From assembly GCA_018240525.1 (NCBI GenBank), contig JAFEFN010000009.1, positions 1-64,000 of the forward strand: 64,000 nt of DNA. Reading direction: 5' to 3'. Within the stretch, counting starts at the first letter, position 1; each line of letters opens with the position of its first letter. Under the pieces are notes generated by a model, which ran no database searches, was not told the origin of the DNA, and saw nothing but the letters and a program-made list of their open reading frames with translations. Made by a program: the position numbers and the translations under genes. This DNA comes from Pseudomonadota bacterium (GTDB lineage: Bacteria > Pseudomonadota > Gammaproteobacteria > Steroidobacterales > Steroidobacteraceae). Of this stretch, positions 35,334 to 43,545 are shown one piece after another.

Positions 35334-36230
35334 TCAGGGTGCCGCATGGCAGGTGTTGCACCCGGTGACGGGGCCGTGGCCGTTCAGGTACGCAGGCGGG
35401 TCCCGGTGGCAATCCAGGCAGAAGTCATGGAAGCGCGCCTCGACTCCCACCCGCAGGTCGGCGCGGGCGCTGCGATGGCAGCTCACGCACGAGTCTGCCC
35501 CGGTCCTGTCCGCGAAGTTGTGGTGGCACAGGACGCAGTTCACCGCGCGATGCTTGTCGTGAGGGAAATTCACATACAAGCGCTCGCTGCGGCGCAGGAA
35601 CGGCTCGCGCATGGCCAGGGTTGTGTCAGCGCGCATGAGTGCGACGAGCGCACCGAGCGAAGCGAGGACGACCGCCAGGACCAGACGGGAATGCCTTCCG
35701 AATGCAAGCCCGTCAATCCATCCCGGCCGCCCGCGCAGCGGGGCTCTTCGGGCGCGCCCGCGCAGCAGCCCGAGCAGCACGATGCCCGAGAGCAGCGCGT
35801 ACGCCACCCAGTGTGCGCGGCGATGGACATAGCGGTCCGTGGTGACAACGTGGATGGCCACGGTGAGTACCAGCACGCAGGCGGCGGTAACGTGCGCGGC
35901 CTGGAAGTTGCGGTGCTGCGACCAGAGACGCCCGCGGATGGCAGTGCCCGCCGGCACGGTGAGAAAAAGCAGCGCCAGCAGCGCCAGCATCCCCGCTAGT
36001 TCGTAGCGCGGTGCGGTCGCCTCGAGGTGTTCAAGGACGCCGTGGTCCACCACCAGGAGCAGCGCGACGTGCACGAGCGCCGCGCCCAGTGCCGCCCACC
36101 CCAGCCACTCGTGTCCCCGCAGGGGAAAGGCGCCGCCGGCACCGGCGCGGGGCCGCACCGCCAGCATGCACAGCACGAGGCAGGCGGCGGCCGCGCACAG
36201 TCCGAGGACCTGCGCGATCTCCCACCTCAA
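35334..36230 (-). CDS. Membrane cytochrome with C-terminal tetrahaem c domain
   Basis: This 298-residue protein has about six hydrophobic segments in residues 5-210, including histidines suited to b-type haem or quinone sites (GRLWSQHRNFQAAHV). A periplasmic C-terminal domain holds four CXXCH haem c sites at residues 232, 248, 271 and 291, with extra His residues (NFPHDKHRAVNCVLCHHNF) like cytochrome c3/NapC-type domains. It could be a quinol-oxidising electron-transfer protein. No partner reductase gene is adjacent; the genes upstream on this strand are PaiB-like and KDPG aldolase. Confidence 0.85.
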   Translation of the reverse strand: MRWEIAQVLGLCAAAACLVLCMLAVRPRAGAGGAFPLRGHEWLGWAALGAALVHVALLLVVDHGVLEHLEATAPRYELAGMLALLALLFLTVPAGTAIRGRLWSQHRNFQAAHVTAACVLVLTVAIHVVTTDRYVHRRAHWVAYALLSGIVLLGLLRGRARRAPLRGRPGWIDGLAFGRHSRLVLAVVLASLGALVALMRADTTLAMREPFLRRSERLYVNFPHDKHRAVNCVLCHHNFADRTGADSCVSCHRSARADLRVGVEARFHDFCLDCHRDPPAYLNGHGPVTGCNTCHAAP

Positions 36231-36306
36231 GCGGAGGCCGCCACGTGCCAGGCGCCGCTAGGAGGATGCGCCGCGCAGAGCGAACGCGGGATCGGTCCTG
36301 CGTGTG

Positions 36307-36939
36307 CTAGTCGAGCTTGCCATAGGCCCGCACCATCCCGGCCATCCCGCGCGTGCTGTCGTCCATGCTCAGTCCCGCCACGACTGAGCGCCGGTTCGCC
36401 TCCGGCTGGTTCTGACTGACCTTCCACTTTCCTTCGATCGAGGCGATCGCAATCTCGATCCCGACGATCGCCTTCTTCTGCGCTTCGACGTAGTCAGCCG
36501 GGGCATCGGCGACGGCCCATGGCTGGGCACGATCCTGTTCCTGCGCCGTCGTCAGGGCGTTCAGCTGGTGGTGGAGCCACTCGCCTTGATCGCGAATCCT
36601 GACGATGCCCCGCGCCTGCACCATCGCGTAGTTCCACGTGGGCACTACTTTCCCGGTCTCCTTCTTGGTTGCGTACAAGGACGGGCTCACGTACGCGTCG
36701 GGGCCGCGAAACACGACCAGCACCGCCTGCCCGTCGAGCTCGCGCCATTGCGGATTGGCGCGTGCCATGTGAGCCTGCAGCCCGCCCCGCGGGCCCTCCT
36801 CGGTCTTCAGGATGAAGGGCAGCAGGTTGGCGAGCAGCCCGCTTGAGCCGCTCGAGATCAGCAGGCCGAGCGGATGCTCGCGGATGAGCGCGTGCTGAAC
36901 CTCCAGACGATCCTCGCGGAAAAGAGATGGGCAATACAT
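36307..36939 (-). CDS. PaiB-like FMN-binding protein
   Basis: From the ATG at 36939 (preceded by GGGGGAA) the protein is 210 residues, close to Bacillus PaiB. It has the family start MYCPSLFREDRLEV, the HMARANPQWRELDG segment and VPTWNYAMVQARG, and resembles pyridoxamine-phosphate-oxidase-fold flavin proteins. The family is often called a negative transcriptional regulator, but the fold is an FMN-binding split barrel and no DNA-binding motif is visible here. Confidence 0.9.
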   Translation of the reverse strand: MYCPSLFREDRLEVQHALIREHPLGLLISSGSSGLLANLLPFILKTEEGPRGGLQAHMARANPQWRELDGQAVLVVFRGPDAYVSPSLYATKKETGKVVPTWNYAMVQARGIVRIRDQGEWLHHQLNALTTAQEQDRAQPWAVADAPADYVEAQKKAIVGIEIAIASIEGKWKVSQNQPEANRRSVVAGLSMDDSTRGMAGMVRAYGKLD

Positions 36940-37017
36940 CGCATTTCCCCCGCTCATGCGCACCCCGCGGCCCCCGCGGAGCACAACGTTCAACAGCTTC
37001 CCGGATCTGCCGCCCGC

Positions 37018-37680
37018 TCAGCGCACTGGCACCGATCGCAGCGCCACGGCTGCCGCAGCGAGGGACTGGATCCGCGCCCAGTCACGGCGGGCCAGGGCAT
37101 CCGCCGGAGCGAGCCAGGAGCCACCGACGCAGCACACGTTCGGCAGCTGCAGGTAGCAGCCCGCGTTCTGCGGTGAGATGCCTCCCGTCGCGCAGAAGCT
37201 GATATTCGGGAAAGGACCCGCCAGTACGCGCAGCATGTCGGTGCCGCCGGCGACGCTGGCCGGGAAGAACTTCAGATAGCGGTAGCCATGTTCGAGCGCG
37301 CACATCACCTCGGAAGGGTCCGACACCGCCGGCAGGTAAGCGATCGGGGCCTTCTGTCCCGCTGCGAGCAGTTGCGCAGTGGCCCCGGGAGAGGCGGCGA
37401 AACGGGCGCCCGCGTCGGCCGCGGCCCGCAGGTCCTCCCCGTTCAGGACCGTGCCGGCCCCGACGAGCATCTGCGGCACCTGGCGGGCGATGGCCGCGAT
37501 CGCCTTCAGGCCCTGCGCGTTGCGCAGGGTGACTTCGATGACCGCTACGCCGCCGGCAAGCAGGGCCTGTGCAAGGTCACACGCGAGGGCGGCATCGGCA
37601 AGGGTGACCACCGGGATGACCGGGGACAGGGTGAGGAACTTCGGGGCGCCTGCGCTCGGCGCTGGAGGATTCTGCGGCAT
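37018..37680 (-). CDS. eda: 2-dehydro-3-deoxy-phosphogluconate (KDPG)/4-hydroxy-2-oxoglutarate aldolase
   Basis: This 220-residue class I aldolase has catalytic Glu in IEVTLR (about residue 50) and the Schiff-base Lys in YLKFFPAS (about 138), with phosphate-binding GGI near the C-terminus. It splits KDPG to pyruvate and glyceraldehyde-3-phosphate. D-mannonate dehydratase (53680) and a KDG kinase (54890) in this window would supply KDPG. Its promoter region, shared with the divergent desaturase-Rieske operon, carries the CTAAT repeat element. Confidence 0.93.
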   Translation of the reverse strand: MPQNPPAPSAGAPKFLTLSPVIPVVTLADAALACDLAQALLAGGVAVIEVTLRNAQGLKAIAAIARQVPQMLVGAGTVLNGEDLRAAADAGARFAASPGATAQLLAAGQKAPIAYLPAVSDPSEVMCALEHGYRYLKFFPASVAGGTDMLRVLAGPFPNISFCATGGISPQNAGCYLQLPNVCCVGGSWLAPADALARRDWARIQSLAAAAVALRSVPVR

Positions 37681-37749
37681 CGCGCGGCCATTCTGGCACG
37701 GGGTTTGTCACTGCAGCCAGCGTCTCCGGACGGCCGAGGCTTTGATTCT

Positions 37750-37793
37750 CATGACCTTTTCTAATCCGCTTCATCACTATCTCTCATTTGGCG
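37750..37793 (+). promoter_or_regulatory. Shared regulatory element, copy 1 (eda / hydroxylase operon)
   Basis: CATGACCTTTTCTAAT (37750-37765) and CTCTCATTTGGCG (37781-37793) flank a variable centre. The 44-bp block is 36/44 identical to the block at 48329-48372. It contains CTAAT (37761-37765) and CTCAT (37783-37787), whose starts are 22 bp apart. It lies 70 bp before eda and 103 bp before the desaturase-like gene. Confidence 0.7.
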
Positions 37794-37895
37794 GCGATTC
37801 CAGCGTTTGCTTACTCTGGTGGCGAGGCGGGCAAACCGGGTGCGCACGGCGGTGGGGCCGGTGGCGCCGTGCCTGCACAACCTCACCTGGAGTGC

Positions 37896-38939
37896 ATGCC
37901 CGAAGTGAAAGAGCGCGCGCCCGGCCAGCCCATCGACTGGTACTGGATCCCGATCGAGCGCAAGGCACTGGCGGCTCTGTCCCGAAGGAGCGATGCGCGG
38001 GGTGCGGTGCAGACACTGGGTTTCCTGGGGGTACTCGCCGCCACCGGCGCAATGGCCTCTCATTCGGGCAGCCACTGGGCCTGGTACGTCACCGCCGCGC
38101 TGCTGCTGGTGCATGGCAGCTGCTGGGCCTTCCTCAGCAACGCGTTCCACGAGTTCAGCCACGGTACGGTGTTCGCCAGCAGGCCCCTGAACCGTCTGTT
38201 CCTGGGGGTCGTGAGCTTCCTCAGCTGGAACAACCCGGTGCTGTTCTGGGCAAGCCATACCGAGCACCACAAATTCACTTGTTTCCCGCCCGATGACCTG
38301 GAGATCGACCTGGACGCGCGTTCCAGCGTCCGCCACTTCCTGAGCTTCGCCATCCTCAACCCCCAGGGGTTCGTGCGCAGCCTCCGCAACAGCTGGCGCT
38401 ACGGCACCGGGCAGCTGCGCGGGGAGTGGGAGCAGCGGCTGTTTCCACCCGGGGCCATCGCCCAGCGGCGCAGCCTTGCCCACTGGTCGTGGGGCCTGCT
38501 GGGCGGCCATGCCGTACTGGTCGCCGCCTCGCTCTACCTGCGCCTGTGGATGCTGCCCGTGGTCGTGACACTTGCACCGTTTTACGGTCGTGGTATTCAG
38601 TGGCTGTGCAACGAGTCCCAGCACATGGGACTTCCCGGAAACCTGGCGGACTTCAGGCTGTGCAGTCGAACGATCTACCTGAACCCGGTGCTGCAGTTCA
38701 TGTACTGGCACATGAACTACCACACCGACCATCACATCTACGCAGCGGTGCCCTGTTACCGGCTCGCCAACCTGCATCGCCTGATCAGGGCCGACTTGCC
38801 GCAGTGCCACCGGGGCCTGTTCTCGGTGTGGCGCGAGATCGCCGCGACGCTGCGGCGTCGCACGGCCGAGCCCGGCTACCGGTTCATGGCGCAGCTGCCG
38901 CCCCGGCGCGCGCGCGCGGCCCCCGGCAGGGCCGCTTGA
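37896..38939 (+). CDS. Fatty-acid-desaturase-superfamily membrane di-iron oxygenase
   Basis: I choose the ATG at 37896 (GGAG four bases upstream); the frame is open further upstream but runs through the promoter region. The 347-residue protein has the three histidine boxes HEFSH (85-89), HTEHH (121-125) and HTDHH (276-280) of membrane desaturases/hydroxylases and several hydrophobic segments between them. It is the first gene of a long operon and is followed 4 bp later by a Rieske oxygenase. Hydroxylation or desaturation of a lipid or an alkyl-aromatic is possible; the substrate is unknown. Confidence 0.85.
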   Translation: MPEVKERAPGQPIDWYWIPIERKALAALSRRSDARGAVQTLGFLGVLAATGAMASHSGSHWAWYVTAALLLVHGSCWAFLSNAFHEFSHGTVFASRPLNRLFLGVVSFLSWNNPVLFWASHTEHHKFTCFPPDDLEIDLDARSSVRHFLSFAILNPQGFVRSLRNSWRYGTGQLRGEWEQRLFPPGAIAQRRSLAHWSWGLLGGHAVLVAASLYLRLWMLPVVVTLAPFYGRGIQWLCNESQHMGLPGNLADFRLCSRTIYLNPVLQFMYWHMNYHTDHHIYAAVPCYRLANLHRLIRADLPQCHRGLFSVWREIAATLRRRTAEPGYRFMAQLPPRRARAAPGRAA

Positions 38940-38943
38940 CCCG

Positions 38944-40266
38944 ATGAGCGGCTACCGGCACGACCCGGCGGCGATCCGCGCGCTGGTCCGGCCCGATGCG
39001 GTGCATCGCGACGTGTACCGCAGCCAGGAGCTGTTCGACCTGGAGATGGAACGCCTGTGGCGCGACACCTGGATCTACGTCGGTCACGACAGCCAGGTAC
39101 CCAACCCCGGGGACTACTACAGCACCGAGATCGCGCGGCAGCCGGTCATCCTGCTGCGCGACGATCAGAACGAAGTGCGCGTGCTCATGAACCGCTGCGC
39201 GCACAAGGGCGCGCGCCTGGTGAGCGCCACCCACGGCCATTGCGAGAACAAGCTGCTGCGCTGCCCCTACCATGGCTGGACCTACCGCCTGGATGGCTCG
39301 ATCCGCACGATCCCGATGAAGGCTGGCTACGAGGGCACCGGGCTGGCCGACACCCAGAACGGCCGCGGCATCGCTTCCCCGCCGGCGGTGGTGAACTACC
39401 GCGGCTTCGTCTTCGCCCGCCTGAACCCGCAGGGGCCCGGCTTCGAAGAGTACTTCGGCGGCTCGCTCACCTCGATCGACAACCTGGTCGACCGCTCGCC
39501 CGAGGGGAGGCTGGAGGTCGCCGGCGGCGTGCTGCGCTACATGCACGACAGCAACTGGAAGATGTTCATCGAGAACCTCAACGACACCATGCACCCGATG
39601 GTGGCGCACGAGTCGGCGGCCGGCACCGCCAAGAAGCTGTGGGCGGGCAAGCCGGAAGGCACGCCCAAGCCGATGGCCATCGAGCAGTTCCTGCCGTTCG
39701 TGAACGGCTACAGCTTTTTCGACCAGATGGGCGTGCACATCTACGAGAATGGGCACAGCTACACCGGCGTGAACTTCTCCATCCACTCCAACTACGCGGC
39801 CGTGGGCGAGTACGAGACGCTGATGGAACAGGCCTACGGTGCGCAGCGGGCCCGCGCCATCCTGGGGGAGGTGCGCCACAACACCGTGTACTACCCGAGC
39901 CTCACCATCAAGGGCGCGATACAGGCCATCCGCGTGGTGCGCCCGCTCGCACCGGACCGCACGCTCATCGAGAGCTGGACCTTCCGCCTGGCCGGCGCGC
40001 CAGCGCAGCTGCTGCGCCGCACGGTCCTGTACTCGCGCCTCATCAATGCGCCGACCTCGGTGGTCGGCCACGACGACCAGCACTGCTACCGCGCGATCCA
40101 GGAGGGCCTCGCCGCCGAAGGCAACGACTGGGTGAGCCTGCACCGCAACTACTCCGCCGGCGAGGGTGCACAGCTTGCGGGCAACTACAACGGCACCAGC
40201 GAGATCTCCATGCGAGCGCAGTTCCGCGCCTGGCAGCGCTTCATGACAGGCGAGCCGGCCAGGTGA
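38944..40266 (+). CDS. Rieske aromatic-ring-hydroxylating dioxygenase, alpha subunit
   Basis: The 440-residue protein has a Rieske [2Fe-2S] site with Cys85, His87, Cys107 and His110 (CAHKGA and CPYHGW). The mononuclear iron site lies in NLNDTMHPMVAHES (about 214-227). It resembles alpha subunits for benzoate, anthranilate or related aromatic acids. The beta subunit gene overlaps its stop codon. No ferredoxin or reductase gene is nearby, so electrons must come from components encoded elsewhere. Confidence 0.93.
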   Translation: MSGYRHDPAAIRALVRPDAVHRDVYRSQELFDLEMERLWRDTWIYVGHDSQVPNPGDYYSTEIARQPVILLRDDQNEVRVLMNRCAHKGARLVSATHGHCENKLLRCPYHGWTYRLDGSIRTIPMKAGYEGTGLADTQNGRGIASPPAVVNYRGFVFARLNPQGPGFEEYFGGSLTSIDNLVDRSPEGRLEVAGGVLRYMHDSNWKMFIENLNDTMHPMVAHESAAGTAKKLWAGKPEGTPKPMAIEQFLPFVNGYSFFDQMGVHIYENGHSYTGVNFSIHSNYAAVGEYETLMEQAYGAQRARAILGEVRHNTVYYPSLTIKGAIQAIRVVRPLAPDRTLIESWTFRLAGAPAQLLRRTVLYSRLINAPTSVVGHDDQHCYRAIQEGLAAEGNDWVSLHRNYSAGEGAQLAGNYNGTSEISMRAQFRAWQRFMTGEPAR

Positions 40267-40736
40267 GCACGGACGAACAGGAGCTGGTGCGCTTCGTTTA
40301 CGACGAGGCGCGACTGGTGGACGAGAAGCGCTTCGATGAGTGGTATGAACTCTTCACCGACGACGCCTACTACTGGATGCCGCTCACGCGCGGGCAGCCC
40401 GACGGGGAGAACCACACCTCGCTCTTCTACGAGGACAAGCTGCTGCTGCAAGTGCGCATCGAGCGGCTCAAGAACCCGCACTCGTTTTCGCAGCACCAGC
40501 CAAGCTTCTGCCAGCACGTGCTGCAGGCGCCCCGGCTCGAGTCGGCGGCCGGGGGGTGCTGGGTGATGCGTACGCCATTTACCTACGTCGAGTCGCAGCG
40601 CGACTCGCAGATCCTGCTGGCCGGTGTCAGCTGGCTGCACCTGGTGCGCAGCGGGGAGCGCCTGCGCATCCGCCTGAAGAAGGTCGAGCTCGTCAACTGC
40701 GACGCAGCGCTGCCCTCCATCCAGCTCTTCCCGTGA
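40263..40736 (+). CDS. Rieske dioxygenase beta subunit
   Basis: The GTG start at 40263 overlaps the alpha stop codon by 4 bp. The 157-residue protein has the NTF2-like beta-subunit pattern: FVYDEARLVDEKRFDEWYELFTDDAYYWMP at the N-terminus, and VSWLHLVRSGERLRIRLKKVELVN at the end. It is structural in the alpha3beta3 oxygenase. Confidence 0.93.
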   Translation: MSTDEQELVRFVYDEARLVDEKRFDEWYELFTDDAYYWMPLTRGQPDGENHTSLFYEDKLLLQVRIERLKNPHSFSQHQPSFCQHVLQAPRLESAAGGCWVMRTPFTYVESQRDSQILLAGVSWLHLVRSGERLRIRLKKVELVNCDAALPSIQLFP

Positions 40737-42376
40737 TTCCGCGCGCAACGGCCGGAGCGGACACGGTGGCCGCGGCATTCACCGCGGCCGTCGCGCGCTT
40801 TCCGGGCCACGACTTTCTGGAAGTGCTGCCGGGGGTGGCCCAGGCTTTCGGCGTCCCGGCCCGCACCTGGACCTACGCGCAGACCCTGCGCGAAGTGGAG
40901 CGGCTCCGCGCTGCCTACGGCCAGGCCGGCTACGGCCACGGGCACCGCGCGGGACTGCTGCTGCTCAACCGGCCCGAGTTCCTGTTCCATTTCATTGCCC
41001 TGAACTCACTCGGGGTCTCGGTCGTGCCCGTCAGTCCGGAGTGGCGTGCCGCGGAACTGGAGTATCTCATCGCCCACAGCGAGATCTGCGTGGCTGCCAC
41101 GATCGCGGGCGGGGCGGACGGCCTGCGTCAGGCGGCGCGCCAGTGCGGCCGCACGCTGGCGCTCACCGACGCGCAGGGCAGCAGCATTCCTGCAGCCACC
41201 GCGCCGCCCCCGGCGGCGGACCGGGTCCCGGATCAGGACACCGAGTGCGCGCTGCTGTACACCTCGGGCACCACGGGGCGCCCCAAGGGCTGCGTCCTGC
41301 CCAACGAGTACTTCCTGTACGCCGGGCGCTGGTACAACGCCATCGGCGGGCTTTGCCAGGTGCGTCCCGGGGTCGAACGCATGCTCACGCCGCTGCCGAT
41401 GATGCACATGAACGCGCTGGCCTATTCGACGATGTGCATGATCCTGGCCGGCGGTTGCCTGGTGCTGCTCGACCGCTTCCATCCGCGCACCTGGTGGCAC
41501 AACGTGCGCCAATCGCGCGCGACGATCGTGCATTATCTGGGGGTGATGCCCGCCATGCTGCTCGGTGATGCGCCCGGTCCGCAGGATCGCAGCCACAACG
41601 TGCGTTTCGGATTTGGGGCCGGCGTCAACCCCCGTCATCATGCACCCTTTGAAGAGCGCTTCGGCTTCCCGCTGCTGGAGGCCTGGGCGATGACCGAGAC
41701 CGGCGCGGGCGCGGTGATCATCGCCAACCGCGAACCGCGCTACGTCGGTACCGCGAGCATCGGTGTCCCGGAGCCCGAGGTCGAGGTGCGCATCGTCGAC
41801 GAGGCGGGGGCGGAGGTGGGCACGGATGAGCCCGGGGAGCTGCTGGTGCGGCACGCCGGTGGCGAGCCGCGCCGCGGCTTCTTCCGGCGATACCTGAAGG
41901 ACGAGGCGGCGACCGAGGAAGCCTGGCGCGGCGGCTGGTTCCACACCGGCGACCTGGTGCGGCGCGATGCGCACGGGGTCATGCGCTTCGTCGACCGCCG
42001 CAAGAACATCATTCGCCGCAGCGGCGAGAACATCTCCGCGGTCGAGGTGGAGGCGGTGCTGGTGCAGCATCCGCAGGTGCGCAGCGTCGCCGTGACCGGG
42101 GTGCCCGACGAGCTGCGCGGCGATGAGGTGTTCGCCTGCGTCGTGCCGCGCGAGCCGGTGGCGGATGCGGCGAGGCTGGCGCGGGAGCTCGCGCAGCTGT
42201 GCCACGAACGCCTGGCCTACTACAAGGCACCGGGCTACGTCGCCTTCTGCGAGTCCCTGCCGCTGACGCCGACGGAGAAGGTGCAGCGGGCCGAGCTCAA
42301 AGCCCTGGGAGTGGCCTTGCTCGGGCGCGGTGCCTGCATCGACCTGCGCACGCTCAAGAAGCGCGGGACTGCATGA
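40733..42376 (+). CDS. AMP-dependent acyl/aryl-CoA ligase
   Basis: The GTG at 40733 overlaps the beta subunit stop. The 547-residue adenylate-forming enzyme has the P-loop LLYTSGTTGRPKG (about 172-185), the EAWAMTETGAG motif, GWFHTGDLVRRD and the C-terminal catalytic Lys in TPTEKVQRAELK. It activates a carboxylic acid as its CoA thioester. The neighbours (Rieske oxygenase before, thiolase after) suggest an aromatic or cyclic acid. The sequence has crotonobetaine/carnitine-ligase-like spacing, so annotation by similarity could mislead. Confidence 0.92.
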   Translation: MIPRATAGADTVAAAFTAAVARFPGHDFLEVLPGVAQAFGVPARTWTYAQTLREVERLRAAYGQAGYGHGHRAGLLLLNRPEFLFHFIALNSLGVSVVPVSPEWRAAELEYLIAHSEICVAATIAGGADGLRQAARQCGRTLALTDAQGSSIPAATAPPPAADRVPDQDTECALLYTSGTTGRPKGCVLPNEYFLYAGRWYNAIGGLCQVRPGVERMLTPLPMMHMNALAYSTMCMILAGGCLVLLDRFHPRTWWHNVRQSRATIVHYLGVMPAMLLGDAPGPQDRSHNVRFGFGAGVNPRHHAPFEERFGFPLLEAWAMTETGAGAVIIANREPRYVGTASIGVPEPEVEVRIVDEAGAEVGTDEPGELLVRHAGGEPRRGFFRRYLKDEAATEEAWRGGWFHTGDLVRRDAHGVMRFVDRRKNIIRRSGENISAVEVEAVLVQHPQVRSVAVTGVPDELRGDEVFACVVPREPVADAARLARELAQLCHERLAYYKAPGYVAFCESLPLTPTEKVQRAELKALGVALLGRGACIDLRTLKKRGTA

Positions 42377-43545
42377 GCGCGCGCCAGGGCTACGCCGGCG
42401 TGGCGGTTGCCGTCCCGGTGACGGTCCCTTACGTGCGCTACTCCACCCGCAGTGCCCACTGGTTCATCGCCCGCGCGCTCGCGGCCCTCCTGCAGGAGTC
42501 CGGCCTTCGCAAGGAGGAGGTCGACGGCATGTGCGTGTCCGGCTTCCTGCTGTTCCCGGACACCGCCGTCGGCCTCATGCAGCATCTCGGGGTCACGCCG
42601 CGCTGGCTGGACCACATTCCCATGGGAGGCGCCTGCGGGGTGGTGGCGCTGCGCCGCGCGGCGCGCGCCGTGCAGGCGGGCGATGCCGAGATCGTCGCCT
42701 GCGTGGCAGGCGATACCAACCACGTCGATTCCTTCCGCCATACCATCGCAAGCTTCAGCCAGTTCGCGCGCGATGCGGTCTATCCCTACGGCTCGGGCGG
42801 TCCGAACGCCAGCTTCGCCTTCCTGACCGACTACTTCATGCGCACCACCGGGGCCACGCGCGAGGACTTCGGCAAGCTGTGCGTCGCCCAGCGGGCCAAC
42901 GCGCTGCGGTTCCCGTACGCGCTCTTCAAGAAGCCGCTGACGCTCGCGGAGTACCTCGCGGCGCGCCCGATCGCAGAACCGCTGCATCTGTTCGACTGCG
43001 TCATGCCCTGCGCAGGCGCCGAGGCGTTCCTAGTCATGAGCGAGTCCCGTGCGCGGGCACTCGCCCTGCCATTCGCACGCCTGCTCGGTACGATCGAGCG
43101 ACACAACGCATTCCCGGAGGATGCGATCCAGATGCGTGGCGGCTGGGCCCTCGATCGTGACGCACTCTACGAGCAGGCCGGGGTGGGCCCTGGGGACATG
43201 GATCTGGTGGAGCTCTACGACGACTATCCCGTGATCACCGCCATGCAGCTCGAGGACCTCGGATTCTGCCCGAGAGGGGCGGTTCTGGAGCTGCTCCGCT
43301 CCAACACGTTCACCGTGGACGGCACGCTGCCGCTGAACACCTCCGGCGGCCAGCTCTCCGTCGGCCAGGCGGGCGCGGCCGGCGGCTACCTCGGCATGGT
43401 CGAGTGCCTGCGCCAACTCACCGACCGGGCGCTGGGCGCGCAGGTGCCCGGCGCACGCCATGGCCTGGTCAGCGGCTTTGGCATGATCAACTACGATCGC
43501 GGCCTGTGCAGCGGCGCGGCGGTGCTCGCGGCGGGCGCGGCATGA
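42373..43545 (+). CDS. Thiolase-superfamily protein (SCP-x/DUF35-partner type)
   Basis: The 390-residue protein starts with an ATGA overlap. It belongs to the non-classical thiolases related to SCP-x. Cys88 in PMGGACGVVALRRAA sits where the acyl-accepting Cys of thiolases is found. The C-terminal half has NTSGGQLSVGQAGAAGGYLGMVE; the HGHPxGASG signature of biosynthetic thiolases is changed. Proteins of this type often act as aldolases or thiolases in a complex with a DUF35 protein, and a DUF35 domain is encoded by the next gene. Confidence 0.88.
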   Translation: MSARQGYAGVAVAVPVTVPYVRYSTRSAHWFIARALAALLQESGLRKEEVDGMCVSGFLLFPDTAVGLMQHLGVTPRWLDHIPMGGACGVVALRRAARAVQAGDAEIVACVAGDTNHVDSFRHTIASFSQFARDAVYPYGSGGPNASFAFLTDYFMRTTGATREDFGKLCVAQRANALRFPYALFKKPLTLAEYLAARPIAEPLHLFDCVMPCAGAEAFLVMSESRARALALPFARLLGTIERHNAFPEDAIQMRGGWALDRDALYEQAGVGPGDMDLVELYDDYPVITAMQLEDLGFCPRGAVLELLRSNTFTVDGTLPLNTSGGQLSVGQAGAAGGYLGMVECLRQLTDRALGAQVPGARHGLVSGFGMINYDRGLCSGAAVLAAGAA

